Below are positions 6,951-13,225 of a stretch of 13,225 nt of DNA, piece by piece. Below the pieces are notes generated by a model. That model worked only from the letters and a program-made list of their open reading frames with translations, was not told the origin of the DNA and did not search any database. The first letter of the stretch is position 1. The number at the start of each line of letters is the position of its first letter. Source of the DNA: an uncultured Oscillospiraceae bacterium (GTDB lineage: Bacteria; Bacillota; Clostridia; Oscillospirales; Oscillospiraceae); contig CANRNA010000028.1 in assembly GCA_947631805.1 (NCBI GenBank), positions 1 through 13,225 of the forward strand. Reading direction: 5' to 3'. The position numbers and the translations under genes are program-made.

Positions 6951-6978
6951 GCCGCCCGCCTGTTTCCAGGCGGGCGGC
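6951..6978. terminator. Perfect 12-bp inverted repeat between convergent genes, probable terminator
   Basis: GCCGCCCGCCTG (6951-6962) and CAGGCGGGCGGC (6967-6978) pair perfectly around a 4-base loop. Read leftward the loop is GAAA, a GNRA tetraloop, and the trailing sequence GCGTTTACTTT is partly U-rich, so it best serves the ridA-side transcript. Read rightward no U-tract follows. It lies 38 bases past the ridA stop and 5 bases past the membrane-protein stop. Confidence 0.6.
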
Positions 6979-7015
6979 AGACTGTCAAAGGGGATAATTA
7001 TGTAAACTTATGGGC

Positions 7016-7390
7016 TCAGTGCAGGGCAGCGATGACTTCTATCTCGCACAGCGCCTGGCGGGGCAGCTCCTTCACCGCCACGCAGGAGCGGGCGGGCTTG
7101 CCGGTGAAGTATTGGGCGTACACCTCATTGAAGGCGGCGAAGTCGCCCATGTCCGCCAGAAAGCAGGTGGTCTTGACCACGTCCTGGAAGGTCAGGCCGT
7201 TGGCGCGGAGGATAGCGCCCACGTTCCGGCAGGCACGGTCGGCCTGGGCGGTGATGCCGCCCTCCTCCAACGTTCCGGCTCCGGGCACCAGGGGCACCTG
7301 GCCGGAGGCGAAGAGAAAGCCGTTGGCGGATATGGCCTGGGAATAGGGGCCGATGGCCTCGGGGGCGTCGGGGGTATAGGTCTTTTCCAT
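7016..7390 (-). CDS. ridA: RidA-family 2-iminobutanoate/2-iminopropanoate deaminase
   Basis: RidA hydrolyses the reactive enamine/imine intermediates released by PLP lyases such as threonine dehydratase, giving 2-oxo acids and ammonia and protecting PLP enzymes from 2-aminoacrylate. From the ATG at 7390 there are 124 residues, the usual size. PEAIGPYSQAI (10-20), FASGQVPLVP, GKPARSCVAV with catalytic Arg101, and CEIEVIA with Glu117 match the family signatures. The ATG at 7390 is preferred over the in-frame GTG at 7396, because the AAGGAG site (7398-7403 complement) is 7 bases from the former and only 1 from the latter. It begins 16 bases after the ilvA stop, so the two are almost surely co-transcribed. 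That pairing supports the function. Confidence 0.96.
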   Translation of the reverse strand: MEKTYTPDAPEAIGPYSQAISANGFLFASGQVPLVPGAGTLEEGGITAQADRACRNVGAILRANGLTFQDVVKTTCFLADMGDFAAFNEVYAQYFTGKPARSCVAVKELPRQALCEIEVIAALH

Positions 7391-7397
7391 AGTCACT

Positions 7398-7403
7398 CTC
7401 CTT
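7398..7403 (-). promoter_or_regulatory. Ribosome binding site deciding the ridA start
   Basis: AAGGAG on the minus strand lies 7 bases before ATG 7390, but only 1 base before the alternative GTG at 7396. It sits in the 16-base ilvA-ridA gap. Confidence 0.8.
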
Positions 7404-7406
7404 GTA

Positions 7407-8594
7407 TTACGTAAAAAGTGGATAGCCCTTGGAGGAGAGGGCCTGGCGGATGTGGGCCACGTGCTCCGCGTCCCTGGTCTCCAGGACCATGGACACCGTG
7501 CAGGCGGCCACGTCCGCGTGCTCGTCCTCCCGGGCGTGGTGGATGCTGACGATGTTGGCCCCGGTCTGGGACACGATCTGCAGCAGGTGGATGAGGCTGC
7601 CGGGCTTGTCCTGGACCTCGGTGGATATCTCCACGATGCGGCCGGATTTCACCAGGCCCTTGGTGATGACCCGGGAGAGGGTGGTCACGTCCACGTTGCC
7701 CCCGGAGACGATGCACACGGTCTTCTTGTCCCGGTCCGTCTTTCCGAACATACAGGCGGCCACGCTGGCAGCCCCAGCCCCCTCGGCCACGGTCTTCTGA
7801 TTCTCCATCAGGGCCAGCATGGCGGCGCATATCTCATCCTCGGTGACGGTGACGATCTCGTCCACATACTGCTGGCACAGGGGGAAGGTCAGCTTGCCGG
7901 GGGTGAGCACGTGTATGCCGTCGGCGATGGTGTCCTGGTTGCGGACGGTGACGATCTGCCCGACCCGCCGGGATTCCAGCATGGCCCCCACGGAGGCGGC
8001 CTGCACTCCCACGATGCGGCAGGAGGGCTTGAGCCCCTTCACGGCGAAGGCGATGCCGCTGATGAGCCCGCCGCCGCCGATGGGGCAGACGATCTGCTCC
8101 ACGTCGGGCATTTGCTCCAATATCTCCAGGCCGATGGTGCCCTGCCCGGCGATGACGCAGGGGTCGTCGAAGGGATGGGCGAAGGTGTAGCCCTTTTCCT
8201 CGGCCAGGCGGGCGGCCTCCTGGGCCGCGTCGTCGTATACCCCCGGCACTAGGACCACCTCCGCTCCATAGCCGCGGGTGGCCTCCACCTTGCTGATGGG
8301 GGCCCCGGCGGGCATACAGATGACCGCGGGGATGCCCAGCTTCGCGGCGGACAGGGCGATGCCCTGGGCGTGGTTCCCGGCGGAGCAGGCGATGACCCCC
8401 TGGGCGGCGGCCTCCGGGGGCAGGGAGCGTATTTTGTTGTAGGCCCCCCGGAGCTTGAACGAGCCGGTGAGCTGGAGATTCTCCGCCTTAATGTACAGGT
8501 TTTCCCCCAGGCTGGGGGCGCTCTCTAAAGGGGTGCGCCGGGCGACGCCGCGCAGGGCGGCCTGGGCGTCCCAGATCATATCCAGGGTGAGCAT
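7407..8594 (-). CDS. ilvA: Threonine ammonia-lyase (threonine dehydratase) with C-terminal ACT domain
   Basis: This PLP enzyme deaminates L-threonine to 2-oxobutanoate and ammonia, the entry to isoleucine synthesis or threonine catabolism; serine is a usual second substrate. From ATG 8594 there are 395 residues, typical of the short single-ACT form. GSFKLRGAYNKI holds the PLP lysine Lys47, SAGNHAQG (71-78) is the substrate loop, PIGGGGLISG (171-180) binds the PLP phosphate, and VSGGNVDV (296-303) is conserved. Residues ~318-393 form an ACT domain (VQDKPGSLIHLLQIVSQTGANI), implying allosteric control by an amino acid. ATG 8594 has GGAGGA 7 bases upstream. Longer in-frame starts at 8615 (2 bases past the upstream stop, no ribosome site) and GTG 8645 (inside the upstream gene) are less likely. 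The two-ACT tail of classical biosynthetic IlvA is absent, so a TdcB-like catabolic role is possible. Confidence 0.95.
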   Translation of the reverse strand: MLTLDMIWDAQAALRGVARRTPLESAPSLGENLYIKAENLQLTGSFKLRGAYNKIRSLPPEAAAQGVIACSAGNHAQGIALSAAKLGIPAVICMPAGAPISKVEATRGYGAEVVLVPGVYDDAAQEAARLAEEKGYTFAHPFDDPCVIAGQGTIGLEILEQMPDVEQIVCPIGGGGLISGIAFAVKGLKPSCRIVGVQAASVGAMLESRRVGQIVTVRNQDTIADGIHVLTPGKLTFPLCQQYVDEIVTVTEDEICAAMLALMENQKTVAEGAGAASVAACMFGKTDRDKKTVCIVSGGNVDVTTLSRVITKGLVKSGRIVEISTEVQDKPGSLIHLLQIVSQTGANIVSIHHAREDEHADVAACTVSMVLETRDAEHVAHIRQALSSKGYPLFT

Positions 8595-8601
8595 GGGCGT
8601 G

Positions 8602-8607
8602 TCCTCC
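8602..8607 (-). promoter_or_regulatory. Ribosome binding site deciding the ilvA start
   Basis: GGAGGA on the minus strand lies 7 bases before ATG 8594. It lies inside the extra N-terminal codons of the longer frame, arguing against the starts at 8615 and 8645. Confidence 0.75.
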
Positions 8608-8617
8608 GTGTTCATGG

Positions 8618-9379
8618 TCAGGGGCCGAATATCCAGAGCTTCCACATGGCGAAGGCCTCCCGGATGGCGTAGTTGACGAACAGGGAGACCTTGGTGGTCC
8701 GGGCCGCCACCAGGGATGCCCGGCAGCCCAGGTCCGCGGCCATGCGGCTGAGGCGGTACAGGTGGTACTCCGCCGAGAGGATGGCCACGTGCTCGGGGGC
8801 CGCGCCGTCCCGTGCGGCGATGAGGTCCAGGGAGTTGGCGATGTTCTCATAGCTGCTGAAGGCGTGCTCCTCCAACAGCAGCCGGTCCGGGTCCACGCCC
8901 CGCTCCGTGAGCCAGAGGAACATGGCCTGGGCCTCCGTCAGGTCCTCGCCCCGCCCCTGGGCCCCGGAGAGGACAGCCACGCCCTGGGGATTGTCCTCCA
9001 GCCACACGGCGGCCTCCCGCAGCCGGTCCGTCAGAGACCGGCTGGGCACGGAGCCGTTCACCCCGGCCCCGCAGACGATGAGATAGGGGGCGGAGGTGTC
9101 CTCGTCCGAGCGGGCATGGAGCAGCACCGGTATCTCCGCCGCCAGAAAGCATATCAGTCCGATGATGAGAAGTATGGTCATAGCAAAACGCAGCCGCCGG
9201 GCCCCGGCTGCCCTCCGGGGGGCCAGCAGGCCGTAAAAGACACAGCACGCGGCCACACCCAAAAGCACCAGGGCGGTGGTGGTATAGCCGATCATGCAGA
9301 ATTGGAAAAAGGCGCCGAGGACAAGGCACACCGCCGCCAGGGAAAACAAAACCCACTGGGATACGGTCAGCTTTTTCAT
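8618..9379 (-). CDS. YdcF/SanA/ElyC-family (DUF218) membrane protein
   Basis: From ATG 9379 the product has 253 residues. Three hydrophobic segments (about 8-28, 30-52 and 66-87) are followed by an extracytoplasmic or membrane-surface DUF218 domain. Its typical blocks are visible: YLIVCGAGVNG (99-109), SRSLTDRLREA (113-123), VLSGAQGRGEDLTEAQAM (136-153), SSYENIANS (175-183) and SAEYHLYRL (202-210). Members ElyC and SanA affect envelope integrity and peptidoglycan or vancomycin resistance in enterobacteria; the reaction is not established. The start ATG overlaps the ABC-F stop as ATGA, which favours it over the in-frame GTG at 9397 inside that gene. The stop is 2 bases before the first possible ilvA ATG. 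Location next to the SEDS-PBP pair fits an envelope role, which is inference. Confidence 0.9.
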   Translation of the reverse strand: MKKLTVSQWVLFSLAAVCLVLGAFFQFCMIGYTTTALVLLGVAACCVFYGLLAPRRAAGARRLRFAMTILLIIGLICFLAAEIPVLLHARSDEDTSAPYLIVCGAGVNGSVPSRSLTDRLREAAVWLEDNPQGVAVLSGAQGRGEDLTEAQAMFLWLTERGVDPDRLLLEEHAFSSYENIANSLDLIAARDGAAPEHVAILSAEYHLYRLSRMAADLGCRASLVAARTTKVSLFVNYAIREAFAMWKLWIFGP

Positions 9380-11241
9380 TCCGCCAGGGCCTCCCACTGG
9401 GCATAGAGAGCGTCCAGCTTTTCCTGGAGAGCGCGCTTTTCCCCGTCCAGCTCCATGAGCTTCTGGTAGTCGGTGGCGTGCTCCTCCTCCCGTGCGGCCA
9501 GGTCTGTCAGGTCTGCCTCCAGCTTTTCGATGTCCCGCTCCAGCCGGGCCATCTGCCTGGCCGGATCGGAGGGGCGCTGGGCCTTGGGCGCCTTGGGCTT
9601 GGGGTCGTGGCGCTTGGCGGCGCGGGTCAGCTCCGTCTGGCGGGCCTTGTACTGCTCATACTCGCTGTAGCCGCCGGGGAAATCCGTCAATGTCCCGTTT
9701 TTCAGCTCCCACACCCGTGTGGCGAACCGGTCCACGAACCAGCGGTCGTGGCTGACGAACAGCAGCGTGCCGCCGTAATCGTCCAGGGCCTGCTCTATCC
9801 ACTCCCGGCTGGCGATGTCCAGATGGTTGGTGGGTTCGTCCAGAATGAGGAAGTTGATATCCGAGCGCATGAGCATGCACAGCCGCAGACGGCTCTGTTC
9901 CCCGCCGGAGAGGGAGCCCACGGTCTTGAACACGTCCTCCCCGGTGAAGTTGAAGGCGGCCAGCCTGTCCCGGGCCTCCTGGGGCTGGGCCTTGTCGTCG
10001 TAGATGAGGGTGTCCAGGGCGGAGCGCTCCGGGTTGGAGAAGGTGACGAGCTGGGGCAGATAGGCCGTGCGCACGGCGGGCCCCAGGCGGGTATAGCCCG
10101 TGTCGGGGACCACCTCCCCCAAAATGATCTTCACCAGGGTGGACTTGCCGCTGCCGTTGTCCCCCATGACGGCCACTCGCTCGCCGGGGCGGATGAGCAG
10201 GTCCAGATCGGCGAACAGCCGCTTTTCCCCGAAGCTCTTGCCCAGGTCCTGGGCCACGAGCACCTCGTCGCCCAGAAATTCCCTCTCTTTGAACCGGGCG
10301 GAGAGCTTTCGCTCCCGCTGGGGCTTGGGGGCGCTCTGAAGGCGGGCGATGCGCTTTTCCATGGAAAAGGCCCGCTTATACAGCTTGTCGTTGCCCAGAA
10401 ACGCCCACAGCCGCAGGTCCCGGGCCGCCTGCTCCAGATGGGCTATCTCCCGCTGGCTCTTCTCGTACTGGCGGCGCAGCTCCTCATAGCGGCGCTGTTT
10501 TTCCTGGATGTAGAAGCTGTAGCCCCCGGCGTAGAACTGGCACACCCCCCGGTCCAGCTCGATGGTCCGCTGGGCCACGGTGTCCAGAAACCACCGGTCA
10601 TGGCTCACGGTCAGCACCGTGCCCCGGAAGTGGAGGAGGAAGTCCTCCAGCCACTGGGTGCTCTTCAGGTCCAGGTGGTTGGTGGGCTCATCCAGCAGCA
10701 GGATGTCCGTGTCCTCCAGCAGGAGCCGGGCCAGGTTCACCCGTGTCTTCTCCCCGCCGGAGAGGCTGTCGAAGCTCTGGGCCCGCATGGCGGCCGACAG
10801 GTCCAGGCCGTTGGCCACCCGGTCCCGCTCGTAGTCGGATGAGTAGCCCCCCAGCCGGTCGTATTCCGCCGCCAGCCGGTCATACCGGGCCAGGGTCTCC
10901 GGGGAGGCGTCGGTCTGCATGGCCGCCTCCAGGGCGTCCATCTTTCCCCGCAGCTCGTCCAGATGGCGGAAGGCGGAGCGGAGCACGTCCTCGGTGGTGT
11001 ACCCGGCGGGATAGACCGGTATCTGGGAGATGAGCCCCACCCGCTTTCCGGCGGCCAGGATGACCTCCCCCTCGTCCGGCTCCAGGGCCCCGGTGAGGAT
11101 GCGCAGCAGCGTGGTCTTGCCCGCCCCGTTGGGGCCCAGCAGCGCCACCCGCTCCCCGGCCTGCACGTCGAAGGTGACCCCCTGGAGGATGGCCGTGCCG
11201 CCGAAGCTCTTTTTCACATTTTGAAGGGATATGTCTATCAT
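9376..11241 (-). CDS. ABC-F family ATP-binding protein (ribosome-associated type)
   Basis: ABC-F proteins have two ATPase domains and no membrane part. Characterised members bind the ribosomal E site to relieve stalling or protect against antibiotics. The 621 residues show, in order: Walker A GPNGAGKT (36-43), LSGGEKTR (160-167), LLLDEPTNHLD (181-191) with Glu185; a basic, Arg-rich inter-domain linker (~245-320); and the second set GDNGSGKS (360-367), LSGGEQSR (444-451), LILDEPTNHLD (465-475) with Glu469. A charged linker (~540-562, KRHDPKPKAPKAQRP) leads to a C-terminal coiled coil (~563-621), as in Uup and several Firmicute housekeeping ABC-F proteins. Both catalytic sites look intact. It may be housekeeping (EttA/Uup/YfmR-like) rather than a resistance factor, and sequence alone does not settle this. 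The start has no well-spaced ribosome site. Confidence 0.93.
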   Translation of the reverse strand: MIDISLQNVKKSFGGTAILQGVTFDVQAGERVALLGPNGAGKTTLLRILTGALEPDEGEVILAAGKRVGLISQIPVYPAGYTTEDVLRSAFRHLDELRGKMDALEAAMQTDASPETLARYDRLAAEYDRLGGYSSDYERDRVANGLDLSAAMRAQSFDSLSGGEKTRVNLARLLLEDTDILLLDEPTNHLDLKSTQWLEDFLLHFRGTVLTVSHDRWFLDTVAQRTIELDRGVCQFYAGGYSFYIQEKQRRYEELRRQYEKSQREIAHLEQAARDLRLWAFLGNDKLYKRAFSMEKRIARLQSAPKPQRERKLSARFKEREFLGDEVLVAQDLGKSFGEKRLFADLDLLIRPGERVAVMGDNGSGKSTLVKIILGEVVPDTGYTRLGPAVRTAYLPQLVTFSNPERSALDTLIYDDKAQPQEARDRLAAFNFTGEDVFKTVGSLSGGEQSRLRLCMLMRSDINFLILDEPTNHLDIASREWIEQALDDYGGTLLFVSHDRWFVDRFATRVWELKNGTLTDFPGGYSEYEQYKARQTELTRAAKRHDPKPKAPKAQRPSDPARQMARLERDIEKLEADLTDLAAREEEHATDYQKLMELDGEKRALQEKLDALYAQWEALAE

Positions 11242-11285
11242 ATATAGTATATTATCGGTTCCTTAAAAGCGTTCCCCCTGGGCGG

Positions 11286-12605
11286 TCAGCCGAAGACGGC
11301 CTTTTGCAGCACCGTGTTGGCGATGGGGGAGGCCACGTAGTAGCCGCCTCCGGCCCGCTCGGCCATGACCACGAAGGCATAGGGGGCGTCGGCGTTGGTG
11401 ATGAATCCGGCGAACCAGGCGTGGGTGGTGCCATCGCCCACCTCGGCGGTGCCGGTCTTGGCGTGCATCTCCAGGCCCGGATAGGTCCCCGCGCCGTATT
11501 CGTATTGGACGTCGTAGCTCATCAGCTCCGACAGAGCCTGGGCGGTGGAGGGGAGCATGAGCTGCTCGGTGCCGCACTTTTTGCCGCTGATGAGGGTGGG
11601 CTCCACGCACAGCCCGCCGTTGGCGATGGCCCCCATCAGCCGCAGGAAGGCGTAGGGGTTGACCAAGTCCTTATACTGGCCGATGCCCTCCCAGGCGGCG
11701 TCGCCCAGCTCGTTCCCGGCGCTGGGGACGCTCCCGGCGGCGGTGGGTATCCGGTCGTTGAGGGTGTGGGACTGGGTCAGGCCGTAGCCCTCGGCATACT
11801 GGGAGATGATGTCCCCGCCCAGCTGGCTGCCGATGTGGCCGAAGGCCACGTTGCAGGAGTGGGCCAGGGCCTGGTCCACGGTGATGGTGCCGTGGTGGCC
11901 GGTGCAGTTGATGCGCTGGCCGCCGATGATGTCGCTGCCGTTGCAGGTGAAGGTCTGCTGCCATATCCCCGGTATCTGCTCGATGGCCGCCGCCAGGGTG
12001 ACCAGCTTGAACACCGAGCCGGGGACGAAGGTGGAGCTGATGGCCCGGTTGATGAAGGCGCCCTCGTAATTGGAGTCGTTCAGGTCAAAGGTGACGCCCT
12101 GCTCCGGGTCCCAGGTGGGGGTGGAGACCATGCAGATGATCTCCCCGGTCTTGTAGTTGTAGACAAGCACGGTGCCCTTGCGGCCGTTCAGGGCGTTGTA
12201 GGCCGCGGCGCACACGTCCGCGTCCAGGGTCAGCTTCAGAGACCCGCCCTCCAAAGTGGTGCCGGTGAAGAAGGAGTAGTTCACGATCTCCGGCCGGTAG
12301 AGGGACAGCACCCCCGTGCCGATGTTCCCCCCCAGGTCGCCCACCGCGTGGAGGCACGCCCGGCGGACCGAGCTGTCCTCGGCGTAGTGGAAGGCGTCCT
12401 CCCCGGCGGAGGCCAGTATGGTGCCGTCCCGGTCGGTGACGAGCCCCCGGTTCAGCACCCCGTTGGTGTAGACGCTGTCGTTGGCGTAAAAGGAGGCCCA
12501 GTCGCCCCCGTCCCGGACCAGGCGGAACAGATATATCCCCAGCCCCACGACCACCAGGGCCGCCAGGAGCAGCACCGATACGGCGCGTGTGGTGACTTTT
12601 TTCAT
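11286..12605 (-). CDS. Class B penicillin-binding protein (PBP2/FtsI-type transpeptidase)
   Basis: It should cross-link peptidoglycan outside the membrane as partner of the SEDS glycosyltransferase encoded just upstream. The 439 residues begin with MKK and one membrane helix (~8-28), then a short N-terminal domain starting around VTDRDGTILASAG (56-68). The transpeptidase domain follows (~143-439) with all three motifs: SVFK (nucleophile Ser197, Lys200), SCN (250-252) and KTG (383-385, in AKTGTAEVGDGTTHAWFAGF). The protein is short for the class, lacking PASTA or long dimerisation regions, and resembles the clostridial and actinobacterial PbpA-like enzymes. ATG 12605 overlaps the SEDS stop (ATGA), and GGGAGGG lies 5 bases upstream. 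The SEDS-PBP order matches known pairs in division, elongation or sporulation; which process applies here is not clear. Confidence 0.95.
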   Translation of the reverse strand: MKKVTTRAVSVLLLAALVVVGLGIYLFRLVRDGGDWASFYANDSVYTNGVLNRGLVTDRDGTILASAGEDAFHYAEDSSVRRACLHAVGDLGGNIGTGVLSLYRPEIVNYSFFTGTTLEGGSLKLTLDADVCAAAYNALNGRKGTVLVYNYKTGEIICMVSTPTWDPEQGVTFDLNDSNYEGAFINRAISSTFVPGSVFKLVTLAAAIEQIPGIWQQTFTCNGSDIIGGQRINCTGHHGTITVDQALAHSCNVAFGHIGSQLGGDIISQYAEGYGLTQSHTLNDRIPTAAGSVPSAGNELGDAAWEGIGQYKDLVNPYAFLRLMGAIANGGLCVEPTLISGKKCGTEQLMLPSTAQALSELMSYDVQYEYGAGTYPGLEMHAKTGTAEVGDGTTHAWFAGFITNADAPYAFVVMAERAGGGYYVASPIANTVLQKAVFG

Positions 12606-13225
12606 GACTGCCCTCCCGGGTAATAGTACCCGTCGTCGTCGTAATAGCCGCCGTCCTGGCCGCCGTTATCGCCGTAGTACCCCCCGTCCTGGCCGCCGCT
12701 GTAATAGCCGCCGCCGTCGTCCTCATAACCGCCCTGGCCGTCGTCTACCCCCGCGCCGCCGGAGAACCGCTCCGGCCGCATGACGGCAAAGCTGCCGCTC
12801 TTGCGGGTGTCGCATGCCTTGACGAAGGCCAGCAGCATCCAGAAGGCCAGCAGGCTGGTGCCGCCCATGGAGGCGAAGGGGAAGGTGACGCCGGTGAAGG
12901 GCAGGATGTCCATGGGGCCGAACACGTTCAGGATGATCTGCACCAGCATCATGCTCACCGTGGCGGCCGCCGCGATGACGTAATAGCTGGACCGGCCGGA
13001 GGAGGCGTTTTTCACCACGAACCCGGCCATGGCCAGGATGCTCAACACGCAGCACAGGGCGGTGATGAGCCCCAGCTCCTCGCTGATGACGGCGAAGACC
13101 ATGTCCGTCTCCGCAGCGTATATGTCCACCAGCCAGCCGTTGCCGGCTCCCTGGCCGAACAGGCCGCCGCTGGCGGCGGCGCTCATGGCCCGGACCTGCT
13201 GGAAGCCCTTGTCGTATATGTCGTC
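12602..13225 (-). CDS. SEDS peptidoglycan glycosyltransferase (FtsW/RodA/SpoVE family), N-terminus outside window
   Basis: SEDS proteins polymerise lipid II into glycan strands in the membrane together with a class B PBP. Only the last 207 codons are here, and the frame is open to base 13225. Family landmarks are FQQVRAMSAAASGGLFGQGAGN, the extracellular ETDMVFAVISEELGLI block, and LPFTGVTFPFASMGGTSLLAFWM, equivalent to the usual LPLTGVTLPFVSYGGSSLL. Three or four membrane helices follow the conserved loop. The protein then ends in an unusual 47-residue tail rich in Tyr, Gly and Asp, beyond the normal SEDS end. The internal ATG at 13186 is not the start, because SEDS sequence continues upstream of it. 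The stop overlaps the PBP start by 4 bases. FtsW, RodA and SpoVE cannot be told apart from this fragment. Confidence 0.95.
   Translation of the reverse strand, partial: DDIYDKGFQQVRAMSAAASGGLFGQGAGNGWLVDIYAAETDMVFAVISEELGLITALCCVLSILAMAGFVVKNASSGRSSYYVIAAAATVSMMLVQIILNVFGPMDILPFTGVTFPFASMGGTSLLAFWMLLAFVKACDTRKSGSFAVMRPERFSGGAGVDDGQGGYEDDGGGYYSGGQDGGYYGDNGGQDGGYYDDDGYYYPGGQS
12605..12745 (-). repeat. Tyr/Gly/Asp-rich repeat tail of the SEDS protein
   Basis: The last 47 codons contain 10 Tyr, 18 Gly and 10 Asp and no Lys or Arg. The octapeptide GGQDGGYY occurs twice exactly, 11 residues apart, with looser copies on both sides (GGGYY, DDDGYYYPGGQ). At DNA level the core CCGTCCTGGCCGCC (plus strand) is repeated at 12651-12664 and 12684-12697, a 33-base period, so it arose by in-frame tandem duplication. 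The tail should be disordered and cytoplasmic. Confidence 0.85.

Noticed and set aside
6983..6988. TTGACA on the minus strand downstream of ridA
   Set aside because: A matching -10 would fall inside the GC-rich inverted repeat, and nothing resembling TATAAT is there.
7000..7005. Minimal ATG-TAA start-stop ORF behind a GGGG stretch on the plus strand
   Set aside because: One codon with no strong promoter or downstream rightward gene; most likely chance.
11304..12623. Plus-strand frame of 439 codons opposite the PBP gene, and similar long frames opposite ABC-F and ilvA
   Set aside because: Gly/Val/His-rich antisense shadows of well-supported genes, with no ribosome sites or recognisable domains.
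12605..12745. CRISPR-like or microsatellite array in the repeats near 12650-12745
   Set aside because: The repeat is in frame with a 33-base period, has no spacer structure, and encodes the SEDS tail, so it is a coding repeat.

Overview
The window looks like chromosomal DNA of a GC-rich, low-oxygen gut-type Firmicute. The best guess is a Clostridia member of the Oscillospiraceae group (Flavonifractor/Oscillibacter-like). This is inferred from strong AGGAGG-type ribosome sites, near-consensus sigma-A promoters (TTGACA/TATAAT with 17-bp spacers), a two-component operon of Gram-positive style, and a SEDS-PBP pair of clostridial type. No taxonomic marker is present, so this is inference. There is no rRNA, tRNA, CRISPR array, insertion sequence or phage gene. 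Nearly every base is accounted for by 14 genes, two of them cut by the window edges.

Left part (1-2229). A truncated trmB (tRNA m7G46 methyltransferase) reads leftward. It diverges from a plsC-like lysophosphatidate acyltransferase reading rightward, with two clear promoters back to back between them. A small unidentified multi-pass membrane protein follows behind its own extended -10 promoter and ends at a strong intrinsic terminator.

Central rightward part (2264-6946). A consensus promoter drives mrp, an Fe-S/P-loop carrier ATPase. It is followed closely by an OmpR-type response regulator, a HAMP/HisKA histidine kinase and a membrane-anchored extracytoplasmic protein coupled to the kinase by an ATGA overlap. 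The last is a candidate accessory component of the signalling system. A separate promoter precedes a cysteine-rich multi-pass membrane protein of unknown function. A perfect 12-bp inverted repeat then separates the convergent transcription units.

Right part (7016-13225), all leftward and tightly packed. In transcription order it holds: the C-terminal part of a SEDS glycosyltransferase (FtsW/RodA/SpoVE family) with an odd Tyr/Gly/Asp repeat tail; a class B penicillin-binding protein; an ABC-F ATPase; a YdcF/SanA/ElyC-type DUF218 membrane protein; ilvA (threonine ammonia-lyase with ACT domain); and ridA (enamine/imine deaminase). Two junctions are 4-base ATGA overlaps and the other gaps are 2-45 bases, so the block may be one operon. 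The SEDS-PBP pair makes peptidoglycan, and the DUF218 protein may also act in the envelope. IlvA and RidA form a metabolic pair in which RidA removes the reactive imine/enamine made by PLP lyases.

I see no clear novel defence or mobile system. The most unusual items are the repeat tail of the SEDS protein, the cysteine-rich membrane protein, the possible third component of the two-component system, and several gene starts where promoter or ribosome-site evidence overrules the longest reading frame.
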